A stretch of 64,000 nucleotides of DNA from positions 62,001-126,000 of the forward strand of contig WHUZ01000126.1 of NCBI GenBank assembly GCA_015179045.1, in the 5' to 3' direction. The notes beneath the pieces were generated by a model. It saw nothing but the letters and a program-made list of their open reading frames with translations. It had not been told where the DNA came from and did not search any database. A program made the translations under genes and the position numbers. The stretch is from Kalaharituber pfeilii (Eukaryota; Ascomycota; Pezizomycetes; Pezizales; Pezizaceae). Shown here one piece after another: positions 45,929 through 57,705 of this stretch. Positions within the stretch are counted from its first letter, which is position 1. Each line of letters begins with the position of its first letter.

Positions 45929-48900
45929 AAGCATGACACGGCAAATCCAGGTAAAGCTGCACTGCAGTGCGCTGCGAGGCTACCAGTATATTGGGAAACA
46001 TGTACTTGTTGATGAGGATGGCCATACCATAGGTACTATATATGCCACTCCTGATGCATGTACTTGGAACTCATGAGACGAGCATGAAAGGCTTGCTGGA
46101 TGACATGTATAGGCGTGGAAGTCCGAATAAAGAATAGCAATGAAAATATAAAAAGTAAGAGTAAGACGATATATAAGAACCCAAGCGCCTCTCGTAACAA
46201 GAGCAAGCCAGCGAATCCCAGCGAGCCTTCTAGAGTAAAGCAGGCTTAGCCTAGGTTCTGGTAGGATTCTCGCAACGTTGCACCCCACAGTTTGGCTACC
46301 CCAGTCCTGCAGCTCTCAGCAATTGAGTCGCAGCCAGCATCCCTGTGCAAATTTAAATACAGGTTGCCCTGGTTCCGCTAGACCTTAATCATATGGAACT
46401 GGAACACTAGCCCATCATGTAGAAAAAGATGCCGGTCAACCCTCCTCCTCGGCTCGGAATCGAACCGGGGCCCTCAATTCTATACTTCTCCGTGGCCTCT
46501 TTGTGTAACCTCCATCACCAGAGACAACAGACAAACCACTTCTCAGGCAGGTATAACGCATTATTTTCCTCATTAGGTCGACTACTCCAGTATGCTTTTG
46601 TTTATATATTTCTCAGTTGTTCGTTTGGTGCAGCAGCTATTCTTATTACATTTCTTTATACCTACCTGTTGGAGTTTCTTACCCATGGCATATTTGTTGT
46701 GATTAATTGGTGGAGAGTCTAGATGGACCAAGTCTACAATATGGTCCGTGCAGGAAAGCCTAGGTGAACTGGGCTGGAACTCCGAAGCAAGAGGTGCTGT
46801 CACCTGCTGTTAAAAACAAGCAATTGATGGGTACACAGGGTTATGAAGTTGTGGAGAAGAACAAGTGGAGCGAACGAGTTGCTGTTGCTGGCTATTATAC
46901 ATGTAAAACACAGAAGAGTGAGGAAGAATAAATCGTTGGTATAAAGAGCAACAGTACGACGACTGAGGGGAATAATAGAACAAAAGTAAAACAAGTTAAA
47001 GTGGTGACAAGTAAGCACTTGTGCCCACGACTATCACCCCCTTACCCTCATATCAACGCATTGTACCTTTAACCCATGCACGATAATCTGTTCCCGAAGC
47101 TACAGCGATGCGACATGTGTTGCCATCTGCAATGCCGGAAGGGGGTTAGCAAACAACAACAGAAAAAAGAAACAAAGACTGCAGCAAAGCACTGCAGAGA
47201 TATTCAGCTGCCCGGAATACCATTATTACGTACTTATGCCCGCTTGTCCAATCCGGAAATCTATAAATCCGGTTAGTAATTCTTTATCCCTGGGCAAAAC
47301 AACTGTGCCGCGAGGGAGCGCCGTCTTTTCTTCTGAATAACAGTATTTGAATTACCAAACCGGTAAATATAATATCTAGATGTGGAGTAAGTCTGTCTTC
47401 CCCTGGAGTGTCCGAGAAGTATTTGTTCAAGTTTAGTTCGCCACGGCGTAATGAGAAATATCCACCGGGAAAAAAAATTAACTACATAAATAAAAGATAC
47501 ACATTTGAGGTGGGTAAAATCAAGCATGGTAAGAAATAAAAGAGAAAAGCGTAAAAGGAATTTGAAGCAAATCAAAAAGGAAAGCTCGGGCCCTCCTGTA
47601 CAGTGAAAGGGAAAAATAAAGGAAAGGAAAGGATGGGAGAGAAAAAAAGAAAAAAGGGAAAAGTCATTAACCGTATGTATGTATTTCCAATCCAATTCCT
47701 CTCATTGATATCCTTCCGTCCCTCTGTCTCAGTCGTTACGCAGACTACTCCACGGTCGACGGTCGATGGCACATGTAACCTCGCATTGTAGAGTTAGTTG
47801 AGACAAAATCCTGTGACAGCCAATATATCTACATATTCCCCCCTCCGTCAAGCACATGCATGACTAGGTAGAAACAAAGCGTGCATGTCGAGTATAGTAC
47901 AGAGTTACATGTACTGTAGACATGTATTTTCCAGGCTCATGTAAAATACACACCAAATTGTCAAACATGTGGAGTAAAGACAAGGACAAGGGTCCAAAGA
48001 AGCAAATAAGAAAAAGAAAGAAGGGCAAGGTACCGTTACATCTATCCACTTAAGTACCGGTACCTGTGCACCATAGTACATTAGATTTCCACCAATGTAA
48101 CACAACCCCAGTCCCGATTCAAGTCACTCCACCCTCCACTTTCACTTCCATAGAGGAGCTGATCAGTCAAAACCAAGCCCAGGTTTTCTTTTTCCTTAAA
48201 TTGTACATGCAACGAGATCTTTACACGGCCACGGTAACATTTCAGTGCATTCTCTTTCAACTACAGTAGAGATGAAGATTGCTGTGTGACAAAGCTATAT
48301 GTTTTTTGATTGTTTGATTTTTAAGATTTTTGTGGCGTGCGGCTATCGTGTCTCTTCCTCCCTGTATATTTGCTATCTGTCAGACGCCGCTGCTTTGGGA
48401 AATCATTTAACGGGAACGTGTAAATGTTGCAAACAGGAATTCGAAGAGGCCCAAGTGATAATCCCCAGTTTGTGGTTTCTAAGCATACCGCTTGGAGCAG
48501 CGTTGGCTCGCCAAGCAATTCACGTGAGATCTAACCCACCATTGCTTGACGCACCAAAGCAGCAGCCCTGCGCCCTACTCTTCATGCCGCACCAGTCTCA
48601 CCCATAGTCTCGTAGCCAGACGCTGACTGTCTCACTCCATCTCCACAGTCTCACCCATCTCCACAGTCTCACCCCATCCCCACGGTTCATTACCCATCTC
48701 ATCAGCCTTCTCTTGCCGCGCCCTTCATTATGAATCATCAATCACAAGCGACACCGCTCTGCGAAACACTATGTGCAATGGCCTCTACAGGAGCCTTTTA
48801 GTTCAAACAGATAATTAGGGCTGTAAAGCCGGACCTTGGAGCACTTAGGGTACCACGCCACAAGTCTTCACATGGCACATTTCAGTAGAAATCCCTGCTG

Positions 48901-48953
48901 CCTATACAAGTTGTATGGCAATCACATTTGAACTAGGGAAAAGTATATATTGC
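45929..48953. other. 3-kb spacer, no gene seen
   Basis: Mostly AT-rich. A T-arm-like motif (GGTTCGATTCC on the minus strand, 46451-46461 region) has no matching acceptor stem, so no tRNA is called. Short open frames match nothing recognisable. Confidence 0.4.
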
Positions 48954-48955
48954 TA

Positions 48956-49306
48956 TGGCGCCGGAAGTTAAGCGCAGACATATCCGCCCACCAAAATTTT
49001 CCAACTCAATAAGCTCCACCAAATCAGCTCCGATTTTAATGATTATATTATAGATTTGTTGCTTTTCGAGTGCTGAACAAATCTATGATTTCCATTTTTA
49101 TTTGAGAAAAGATTGGTGGAGCTGATAAGCACCAAACTTAGGGCTTTTTGGGAGCCTATGTTACATATATGGGCCAAGCGGAAAATGCCAAGGCAGAAAA
49201 GAAGTCAGAGGGTAATCCACTCTAGTCTAATTTTGGTTTTGTACTAGCCATAGGAGATTAATGATCGACGGCCAGAAATGTTGTCCCTTCTTAACTTCCG
49301 GCACCA
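48956..49306. mobile_element. 351-bp TA-flanked MITE
   Basis: Terminal inverted repeats: left TGGCGCCGGAAGTTAAG; right reverse complement TGGTGCCGGAAGTTAAG (one mismatch in 17). TA flanks at 48954-48955 and 49307-49308. The interior has further inverted complementarity (AGCTCCACCAAATCAGCTCC near 49010 against GGTGGAGCTGATAAG near 49115), so the copy could fold into a long hairpin. No coding capacity. The features fit a Tc1/mariner-type MITE. Confidence 0.65.
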
Positions 49307-49308
49307 TA

Positions 49309-51209
49309 CATGCCAGTCGAACCGGGGAAACGCAGTTTTAGTTTATATTGTATATATACATAGCTCTCACTCTTATCGATTGATTCGCTGATAACGAAGA
49401 CTACCTAAGTTTGTAATTATCTCCAATTGCTGTATCGTTGGCGTCGCCGATGCCATAATGCCACTGTTGAAGAGTGAAGAAAACTTTGCGGACTTTTGAT
49501 CCGAAGGCAATTAACAGAAATGTTCCCCATGTATAGTCTCGTAACCGCTCATGTATACTTAAATCTCTACAACAAATATCCATTATTGAAGACTTTTCAT
49601 GAAGCATCACGACATTGATATATCGGGTTTTTATACATAACGGAGAAATCACAACCTGCTGGATTCAATCGAAACGGAAGGGAACTATCCAGTAATTGTT
49701 TATTTTTTATTTTTTATTTTTTATTTATTTTTCTTTTTTAACCTACTTAAATGCTCTGCTTATTCGTCTCAAGTCAGGGGTATAAGACCAGCACTACTTT
49801 ACTATCGGCTCGGGACTCTGGGGCTGGAGGTCGGGACGAATACAGTATGACAGGAAGGAAGGGCGAGCACCAGTGTCTGAAGACGTCCGCGATAGGTGTA
49901 ATAGTGATGATAGAGACCCCAGAGCATCGCCAATGGCTTTTGATACTTCCTTAACAACTCGTATAAATACAGAAACTTTTGCAGATTCTCGCTTGTCCAT
50001 ACATGATGTTGACTTAGTAAGTCAAACGAATACAAGTTGATAGTACATGGAATATGGGATGTCCGTTGTGTACCGTTCTGTCAGGCACAAGGACTACTAT
50101 TTACAGGACATTGATCAAATCAAGCAGGGCAGCAAGCAGGACGGCGACTTGGTACTTGATACTTTGAACTTGAGTTTCTCTACAACCTCCAATTCAAAAT
50201 CCGCATAAAAGAAAAGGAAAAGACATCACAAGGAAATACTTTGAGGCAAAGGCAAAGAGGAGGCAAAGACAAGGCAACGAGAGGCAGTATAAAAAGAGGT
50301 AATAACGCAGCACGGGCAGTAAGGTAACGCAGTTAAGCAAAACAAGCTTCCTTCAGCTTTCTTCATCTTCATTTCTGTTTTTATTGTCCTGTCCAACACC
50401 AACAACCGGCAGTGATGTTCCCATGACCCCCCGACTGGCCCACCTCTGCACCCTTCTCCATTCCCACTGCTCACGTATCTCGGTCCTCTCCCACAACCAC
50501 TGCCGCCGAACGGAAACGTTGATGCTGCGGTGTTAGATTCGTGTATATGCACATACCAAGTCTGTCGTTATCCATCGTAATTTCGGCAAACGAATTACTT
50601 TTCTCAGCAACAGAAGCAAAAGCAAAAAAGGAAAAGAAATATATACCATACTATAACCCCAAATGAAATCCAAACCAGGAAGGAATAACCAAAACATGAA
50701 ACGCATCAGCACGACGCAAGCAGGGCAGCAGGAGAAACAAAAATGGAACAAAAGAAAAAGAAGCCAAATATTAATTTGAAAGATAAACAAGTGTACCTTA
50801 GACTCCTTCAAAAACAAGACGTGAATTAGAAACCCTCCATTTTCGTTTGCATAGTAGTAGTAAGGAATAAGACAATAACAAGAAACGAAATAAAAACGTC
50901 AGCAACAAAACCAAGTAACTCCGCCGTTTCTGTTTCCCAGGTGAGATGGATGGAAAAATCGTAAGATTTGTTACATATGTACTGCGAAAGGAGAGAGATA
51001 GTACAAAACGATACCAGCCAGCCAGCTAGAGTGCAAGAGATTAAAACTCCAGGGATAAAAACACAGATAAAAAGAGGCATCACGTCATTAGTATCCAGTT
51101 AAAACGATAAAAATACCGGAAGTATAATAAATAAAATTAATGCATGGCAAGGCAAGAAAGGGCCATCATCCATAATCCGAATTTACCTAGAAAATTGTGA
51201 GCAACCAGG
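49309..51209. other. spacer and probable long 3' UTR of the bZIP gene
   Basis: A T-rich microsatellite (TTTTTTA)n near 49698-49736. Minus-strand hydrophobic or low-complexity open frames at 50226-51083 have no family similarity. Probably untranslated. Confidence 0.4.
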
Positions 51210-52397
51210 TCACTGCCTTCGTAAATCTGCAGAATCGTCCATAGCATCCTCAGCCAGAAAATCTAATTCGTCTGCGAGGACATTAAGCTCACTCATTTCA
51301 CTCATCTCACTCTCGGCAATACTCAATTGTCTAGATTTCGGAGGAGCCGGGGTGTCTGCAATAGAGCTTTTCCGCTGCTGATCAACGACGACCTTTTCAG
51401 CTTCTTGCATCAGGTAAGTTCTGATCTTAGCACAATCACAACCATGGTGCTTCAGAAGCTCTTGCTTTAGAATGAGAAGCTCATCTTTCAGAACCCCAAC
51501 TGTGTGTTGAAGGAATTTTGAGGTACTTTGTGCCCGTCTTGCATTCTCTTCAAGATTCTGCATCCATTCCTTCTTCTTTTGGCGGCACTTACTGGCTGCT
51601 ACTCTATTTCTCTCTAGAAATCGCTTGCGCTTTGCCTCCTGGGCTTCATCGGCTTCTCGGCTGGATTTTGAGTTTTTCCTCGAGCGTCTACTGGGCTGCT
51701 TGGGGGAGCTTGAACCTCGTGTTGATTGCGGGGGTGAATCCAGCTGTGATGGGTAGTGTCCATCATTGAAAATATCTGGAGGAAAGACAGGTACTGATTG
51801 CTGATTATCCTCAACTGGCGTGACTTGGCCATGCACCGCTTGAGTATTCGATGGATATCCACTAACCAGAGTTTGTAGCGGTGAATGAATCGTGGATTTC
51901 GGATTTTGATAATTTTGAGGAGATAGGTACTGAGGTTGAAACTCCCCATCTTCACGTGGCTGGATTGTGCCCATAGAAGGAAGGGAAGTCATAGATGGCA
52001 TAGGTGTTAATGCTGGCATAGACGTCCCAGAAGAGGTTGTATAAAAGAGTTGATTTTCAGTGGGACCCTGGCTGGTGCTCGTCCCCCTGTATACATTATC
52101 TTCTAACCCAAAGTCATTCCATAAATGCTCCATCTGCTGGTCATCGAACGAGGAGATATCAAACAACTGGGGAGAACCCTCCCTTGAGCGGACAATTGAC
52201 GGGGATGAAGAGTCCTCTGCCTTCCCGGGGTGTGCTGAGGGCGGGTCTGAAGGGGGGGATGTGCTTGACGGGCTGGTGCAATTCTTTGACTCACTTTCTG
52301 TCGAGCCCTCATTGAAGAACTGGTCAAAGATGTTGTCGACGTCCAGGTACTCAGAGTTGTATGGTGTTCCAGGAGCATACTGCGTAGACACGCTCAT
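51210..52397 (-). CDS. ATF/CREB-type bZIP transcription factor, AtfB-like
   Basis: A single-exon bZIP protein of 395 aa. The basic region RKRFLERNRVAASKCRQKKKE (about residues 258-278) carries the NxxAAxxCR core of ATF/CREB proteins, which bind TGACGTCA. The zipper follows (LEENARRAQSTSKFLQHTVG, VLKDELLILKQELLKH), ending in a GCDCAKIRTYLMQEA segment. That HxxCDC-IR-YL ending is typical of fungal AtfB/Atf21-like factors, linked to stress tolerance and spores. The N-terminal 240 residues are Ser/Pro/Gln-rich (activation region), and the C-terminus has an SEMSEMSELNVLADEL acidic stretch. The first ATG (MSVSTQYAPGTPYNSEYLD) is taken as start. The upstream region (52490-52610) is rich in CTCTCAC/CTTCTCT repeats, as in fungal promoters. 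Confidence 0.88.
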   Translation of the reverse strand: MSVSTQYAPGTPYNSEYLDVDNIFDQFFNEGSTESESKNCTSPSSTSPPSDPPSAHPGKAEDSSSPSIVRSREGSPQLFDISSFDDQQMEHLWNDFGLEDNVYRGTSTSQGPTENQLFYTTSSGTSMPALTPMPSMTSLPSMGTIQPREDGEFQPQYLSPQNYQNPKSTIHSPLQTLVSGYPSNTQAVHGQVTPVEDNQQSVPVFPPDIFNDGHYPSQLDSPPQSTRGSSSPKQPSRRSRKNSKSSREADEAQEAKRKRFLERNRVAASKCRQKKKEWMQNLEENARRAQSTSKFLQHTVGVLKDELLILKQELLKHHGCDCAKIRTYLMQEAEKVVVDQQRKSSIADTPAPPKSRQLSIAESEMSEMSELNVLADELDFLAEDAMDDSADLRRQ

Positions 52398-54986
52398 GAT
52401 TTAACGCAATCCGTGATGCTTAGGTCTTGCTTGCTTCTCGCTGACGTCCGCCTGACGAGAGTATACCTAACTAGGTAGCCGGCCAATGCCCAATCACAAT
52501 CCTCGTATCGTTCTTTCCCCTCTCTCACACTTTCTCACACTTACTCTCACTGTACTTTCTATTCTTCTCTCTTCTTCTCTATCCTACTCTGGGATTGGAT
52601 CTTTCCTTTTTCCTTTTGTGATTGAAAGGGATATGGGGGGTAGTACGTAGCAGCACAGCGTAGGGGCCACAATGGCTATATCCCGGAGAACAGATGGCAG
52701 AGGCTGACGATATCGACGAATAATTGGGTGCAGTACAGCGGGGGTTGGGGGGGTGGTTGGGGGAGGTGGGGGGGGGGGGGGGTTGGGGTGGGGAGCTGAG
52801 GGAGGCTGCGAGATAGGTGGAGGGAAGTGAGCAGAGAGGTATCAGCCAACTCTTTTAACGGCGTCCCACGTGAAGTGTGGCCCAAGGAATAGACGCAGTG
52901 GGTATGCCTTGATACGACGGCACCAGCCAATTCTCCTGTTTTTTGTGCGCAGGTCGCAATCAGCGCTCTGGCAGGACCTGGTCATTCAATTGAGCACAGA
53001 GTGGGGGGAGGGGGGGAGGGGAGGAGGGTGCGCTTTGGTGGTGCACCAGAAGCGGCCGGCTGTTGGGGCCTGGCAAGCAAGGAAGGGCTGGGCTGGGCTG
53101 TGGGCGGGCGGGCGAGGTGGGCGAGGTGGGCTGGGCCTGGCTGGGCTGGGCTGGGCTGGGCTGGGCTGGGCAGGGCAGCAGGCTGGCTTGGAGCAGGCCT
53201 CCTGCTCGGGCGGCCTCTGCCCTCTGTGCCTTCTGCGCCCTCTGTGCCCGCAGCGAGCGTTGAAGCTGCGCAGCGCCGTGCTGGGGATCGGGCCCGGCCT
53301 AAGCTGGCGCAATGGGCGGCCGCCCACTGGCATCCCTCTCCCACCCGCTGGCGCCCCCCCCCCCCCAGCTCCCATACCGCTCCACACATTCCCGCAGGCA
53401 GCGAAAAGGCAAGTTTAAGCCTCTCGTGAATGCTCCCCCTCCTCATGCACCCCCCCCCCCCGCCTAGCCCCACGCGCCGAAGCAGAGCAAACAAAAGTAT
53501 GTATGTAGGCCGCACCCAGAGCCTCTGCCCCGAGCATTTGATCACGGTTGTGTTAGTGAAAACGTTGTCCGCCGTCCACCTCCGGTCGGCCACCGCTGAT
53601 AGCCAGCTAGCTGACTTAAGCTCCACGCTACCCGAGCCAACTCTGCGTCTATCATAGCTCTGCCCCGCCGCAGGCCTGTCGCTGTGGCTTACGCTTGCGC
53701 ACTGGGCACTCACTATAACATCATACTCGAGGTGTTTTCGAATGGCAAGAAACTTTAGGCGCGACCGCCCTGGCGATGATGAATGAATAATCGGCGGGAG
53801 CAAAGCATGCTTTGGCAAGGACTGGACTGCATGTGGGAGGGGGGCGAGGGGGCCAGATCCAGGCTGGACAGTAGTCTGGTTGCTGGGCAGGTCCCCAGCG
53901 TCGATCTGGAACGCCAGTTGCAGGCACGATGAACATTCTAAGAGTACCACAACAGGAGCATGGCAGGGCCATATCACAGCGTAAACACTTGGGGCTTCAG
54001 AAAGCACCCAAGCACCCAAGCACCCAAGCACCCCGCCAATTCTATCGTTGTCGTTTTGCCCGTTCCCAGGTCCGGGACCTTGAAAACGGAAGGATTGAAA
54101 TGAGCATTCGGCTGCGCCCCGGACTTCGCTTCCGTCCACTTAGCTTGCGCTGTTCAATGAGGGATGGGGGCTGGCCCACTGGATTCGAATCCTGACTGTC
54201 GCTGTCCCGCTGGTTTCGAGCACGTATCCCTCGCTGCGACGGTACACTGCACGCGTTGACATGCTGCCCAATGCCACTTAGTCACCAGCGGATTCGGCCA
54301 GTGTCCCACATCCAACTTTTTCCTTGCTGATCCCGATCATGAAATGTGGATGCGGTTGGCTACCGTGCATGCACACAGCATAAATTCCCTGGCACAGAAA
54401 CCGAAAGGAAGAAACGGAAGGGAAAAAGAAAAAAAAAAAAAAGAAAAAAAAAAAAACAGCAAAACAAAAAAAACAAAAAAACAAAAAAAAAACGAAAAAA
54501 AACAAAGAGAGACGACCCAGAGAATTAAAAAAAAGAGCTCATCACTCAGACTATCTGTGCTTTTCTCGAGGTGCATACGATGGACCATGTAGACGGTGGT
54601 GAGATCCGGTGCAGTCAGTGCTCGCGCTGGAGCTTCGGCCAGTCGGGTGCCGTGTCCAGCAATTGCCATGCACGCAGCACAGCACAGCAGGCACCCCCGG
54701 AAGCAGCAGCTAGCATAGCCATAGGTATGGGCGCAATTGCAACAGGCAAGCAGGTTACGCTGGATGTGCGCCGTGTCAACGGTGCGCGCTAGGTTATCAC
54801 CAGAGGACCCTCTTGCAGCCAGGCGTTCAGGCACTCACTCATCCCCCCTACCCCTACGCACCTGTGCACTCATGTGTACTGGTACTGGTACTGGGCGCGC
54901 AAGCATATGCATATGCACTGGACGTCTGAAATCACAGAAGCAATCAAACGTCATGCGCTGGCTACAAGTACTTTCTTAAGGTAATG
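52398..54986. other. bZIP upstream region: G-rich, GC-rich and A-rich tracts
   Basis: G-rich stretch 52740-52800, GC-rich island 52980-53480 with a (GGGCT)n minisatellite at 53139-53170 and C-runs at 53357-53367 and 53449-53462, and an A-rich stretch 54428-54535. A 385-codon minus-strand open frame (52982-54139) crosses the island but has a low-complexity composition and no recognisable domain. No gene called. Confidence 0.4.
53139..53170. repeat. (GGGCT)n minisatellite
   Basis: Six or more perfect GGGCT pentamers in a GC-rich island upstream of the bZIP gene. Translated, it gives the Trp/Ala/Gly- and Pro/Ala-rich shadows seen in several frames. Confidence 0.8.
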
Positions 54987-55359
54987 TAGCGTGCCCGAAG
55001 TGGTAACGAGCTCCCCCCCTGTAACGATCCACTCTCTTGGCACTCCTCGTCATGCATTCCTTGCCCTATTACCTATTACTGGATATATTGCGACTACGGA
55101 AATTGCATAGTATTATATCAATTTGATACCGCTGAATCTGAATATACTATCATAATAAGGAAAAAGCCAAAATTCCAATAACTATAACCAAATTCATCAT
55201 TATTTATATGAATTAACCCCTCCCTGCATATAATATAGCTCAATGTTCTCAGAATCAGTAAAATAATATAGAAAATGAGTAATAATCATTCGCCTAGCAC
55301 TAGTCTTTTCAGTTAAAGTTAATAAATGTATATAGGAATTATATAGGATACACGCACCT

Positions 55360-57548
55360 TCAAATATATAGAAGAAATTCACATTCTCGAGCTAATCTCT
55401 GTACCTCAATATCATCATCAGTGTCCTCAGAGTCCTCAGGTGATCCAGGAATACTAGGACTTGACGTAGTGGTAGATGAAGCACTAGAGATAGTAGCAGT
55501 AACTTCGTCTGAGGCATCAGGTATGATAGAAGAGGTCTGTGGCTCGAGATTTACTACTGGAACCTCCTTCACCCCCCCTAGCAGGTGTTCGGACCCTCCC
55601 ACCTCCTGAACCAAAGGCCTTCCTCGGCCCCGGCCTCGCCCGCGAGCTCCCCCACGACCTCTCTTTGCGGCCCGCTCAGCTGCAGCTATTTCTTTCTGTT
55701 CTTGTTTCTCTTTTGCCTTTCTTTCTCGCTCCTCCGCTGCTAGCTGCTTTTTCACTTCAGCAGCTTCTTTCTTATCCTCAGCTATTTTTCGTCGCTCCTC
55801 TGCCTTCTGAATTTTCTCTTCCTCTTTTCTTATCTTCTCTACTGCTTTCTGTTCCTTTTCCAGCCTCTTCCGCTCTTTCTTTTCCTCTGCTTCCAGTGCT
55901 GCTTTGACTTCGGCTTGTCGAGAGGATTCAATATACGCTCGATTAAGAGTCCGAGGGCCTTTAATATGCTTCAAACTACCAGCCGGAGCTTTTTTGACCA
56001 TCTTACCATTCCGTAGAGCTTTGAAGGTTGTAGCATTAGGCTCAATCACCGTATATTTTGTTAGCTTTTCCTCCAGAAACAATACATGATCCATCACAGT
56101 CTTGCGTGTATGTGGAGTCAAAATTGCCTTGTCCAGAGCAGTTCGTAGTACTATTTGCTTTGATGGAGTATCTAATATAGAGAGATCTGAATTGACCGTC
56201 ATTGTCGCTTGAACTTGAGGAGGAATAACTTTGTCGGGATCAATAGGCCAGCATCCAGACCCCCGCCATGCACCCAAAATAGTATCGGTAGTAAAAGTAG
56301 ATTGTCTGGCACCACAAAGCATTTCCCAGAAGTCAGGTTTGCGCAAAATATCACAAGGCTTTTGATATATCCAATCTTGTAAGCCATTGCGGTAGTGTCT
56401 TTGGAGAGGAGAGAAACATCCAACATCAAGAGGTTGCATTAAATGAGTTGAATGTGGGGGAAGACAAAGCATTTGAATCCGGTGATTGAGTGCATATTCA
56501 ACGACTTGGTAAGCGACATGGGAAGAGTGACCATCAACAATTACAAGGCGCCAAGTATATTAGAGGGAGGTAAGGTCAGTGAATCGCTCGAAATAATTAT
56601 ACTGCATTTGTCATGTATAGTGCTTGTAGGAAGGCCGGTTGCTATGGGGGTGCCGGCGGTAGAGGCGGTGGAGGCGGTGGAGGCGGTGGAGGCAGGGGTG
56701 GTGGAGGCAGTGGAGGTAGTGGAGGTAGTGGTAGGGTTCACGGGGCGAGTATATGGCTCAAAGTGATATTTTATAAACTCAACACCTAGTTCATCATCCA
56801 TGTATCCACTAGGCGAGCGTCCAAAAGTTGCAGGAAGTTCATGGACACCCTCAGCACCGTAGTAGCCTTCTCTATGGGTTTTCGCCTGCCAGACAAGGTA
56901 TGGAGGAATGATGTGACCAGCAGCATTTACTGTCTCTATGACAGTAACAAATTCTCGATTGCCATCAGTAACTGCAATTTTTCGCCTTGGACCTGCTCGA
57001 ACAATACATTTCTGCCTGCCAGTTGCAATGCCCATAATAATACCCTTTTCATCATAGTTCCAGAGGTTGTCAGGGGTGATCTTAAGTTGGCGCATTGTGG
57101 TCCGGAGTGACCGATAAAATGCCTTCTGCGCTGGAATATTTGTCCCTTGCGAATGCCGAATGCGCTCAAGATATTGTACATATTTGCTGTTAACTATGGG
57201 ATGTCGAAGTAAAAACCTCTCATGCCACCGATCTCCTGGAACTGCATTGCTAAACCTTCGCTGCAGAATTAAAACAGCCATAGATCTCAGCATTCGCAAA
57301 TGAACTGGAAAGCCCATATCACTCATTGTAAGTGCCCAGGCCTCTAATGCATTCTCTTCACCTCTAGTAAGCAATTGCTGCCTTTCGCGAGCCTCCTTCC
57401 TTCCTTTCTGTACCCCATCGAGTCGTCTACGTAATGTAATAGCTTTTACATCAAAGTAGGAAGCAATTTTTGGTATTGACTCTTCCCGATGTTTGTATGC
57501 ATAAGCGATTGCTCGGTTAATGTTTTCAGGCTTACTTTCCTGTCGCAT
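55360..57548 (-). pseudogene. pogo/Fot1-like transposase, reading frame interrupted
   Basis: DDE_1-type transposase. The start is at 57548 (MRQESKPENINRAIAYAYKH), inside the element; the frame opens further but leaves the element. Order: N-terminal psq-type helix-turn-helix (SIPKIASYFDVKAITLRRRL), CENP-B-type DNA-binding region (RRFSNAVPGDRWHERFLLRH), DDE core with NYDEKGIIMG, VIVDGHSSH and HSTHLMQPLDVGCFSPL, which supply the three acidic residues, then a Lys/Glu coiled-coil tail (EKKERKRLEKEQKAVEKIRK) and a G/R-rich patch. Between the first and second acidic motifs a Thr/Ser/Ala run from a minisatellite (about 56650-56738) is inserted. The upstream frame then stops at about 56541; the downstream frame, WRLVIVDG, is preceded by an in-frame stop. 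I found no AG acceptor that could rejoin them, so the copy is likely inactive. Confidence 0.75.
56650..56738. repeat. 9/18-bp GGAGGCGGT-type minisatellite inside the transposase
   Basis: Units of 9 bp such as GAGGCGGTG and GAGGTAGTG repeat about nine times. On the transposase strand they read STASTASTASTA, a low-complexity run between two catalytic motifs where relatives have only a short linker. Confidence 0.75.
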
Positions 57549-57705
57549 AGCTATTAACTGCGGGTAAAACGAGTTCAAAATATGTAGAATTCGCTGAGAT
57601 ATGCAGGATAATCGCGGTTGAAAGATGAGGAGCAGGTTGCCGAAGCGGGGGTGAAAATGTAGGATCGTTACAGGGGGGCAGATCGTTACCACATCGGGCA
57701 CGTTA

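Larger units (their letters stand above)
54989..57703 (-). mobile_element. pogo/Fot1-like DNA transposon with 42-bp TIRs
   Basis: Terminal inverted repeats of 42 bp, 54989-55030 and 57662-57703, match at about 37 positions (left GCGTGCCCGAAGTGGTAACG, right ACGTGCCCGATGTGGTAACG as reverse complement). TA flanks lie at 54987-54988 and 57704-57705. The 2715-bp length, TA target and a DDE_1 transposase on the minus strand place it in the pogo/Fot1 branch of Tc1/mariner. The coding region is probably broken, as described for the transposase. Confidence 0.85.

Noticed and set aside
46440..46560. tRNA candidate with a perfect GGTTCGATTCC box B on the minus strand
   Set aside because: No matching acceptor stem, D-arm or anticodon arm at the right distance; the T stem also has a mismatch.
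52982..54139. 385-codon minus-strand open frame
   Set aside because: Runs through a GC-rich island, a (GGGCT)n repeat and C-runs. The product is low-complexity Pro/Ala/Gly with no domain, and other frames are equally open.
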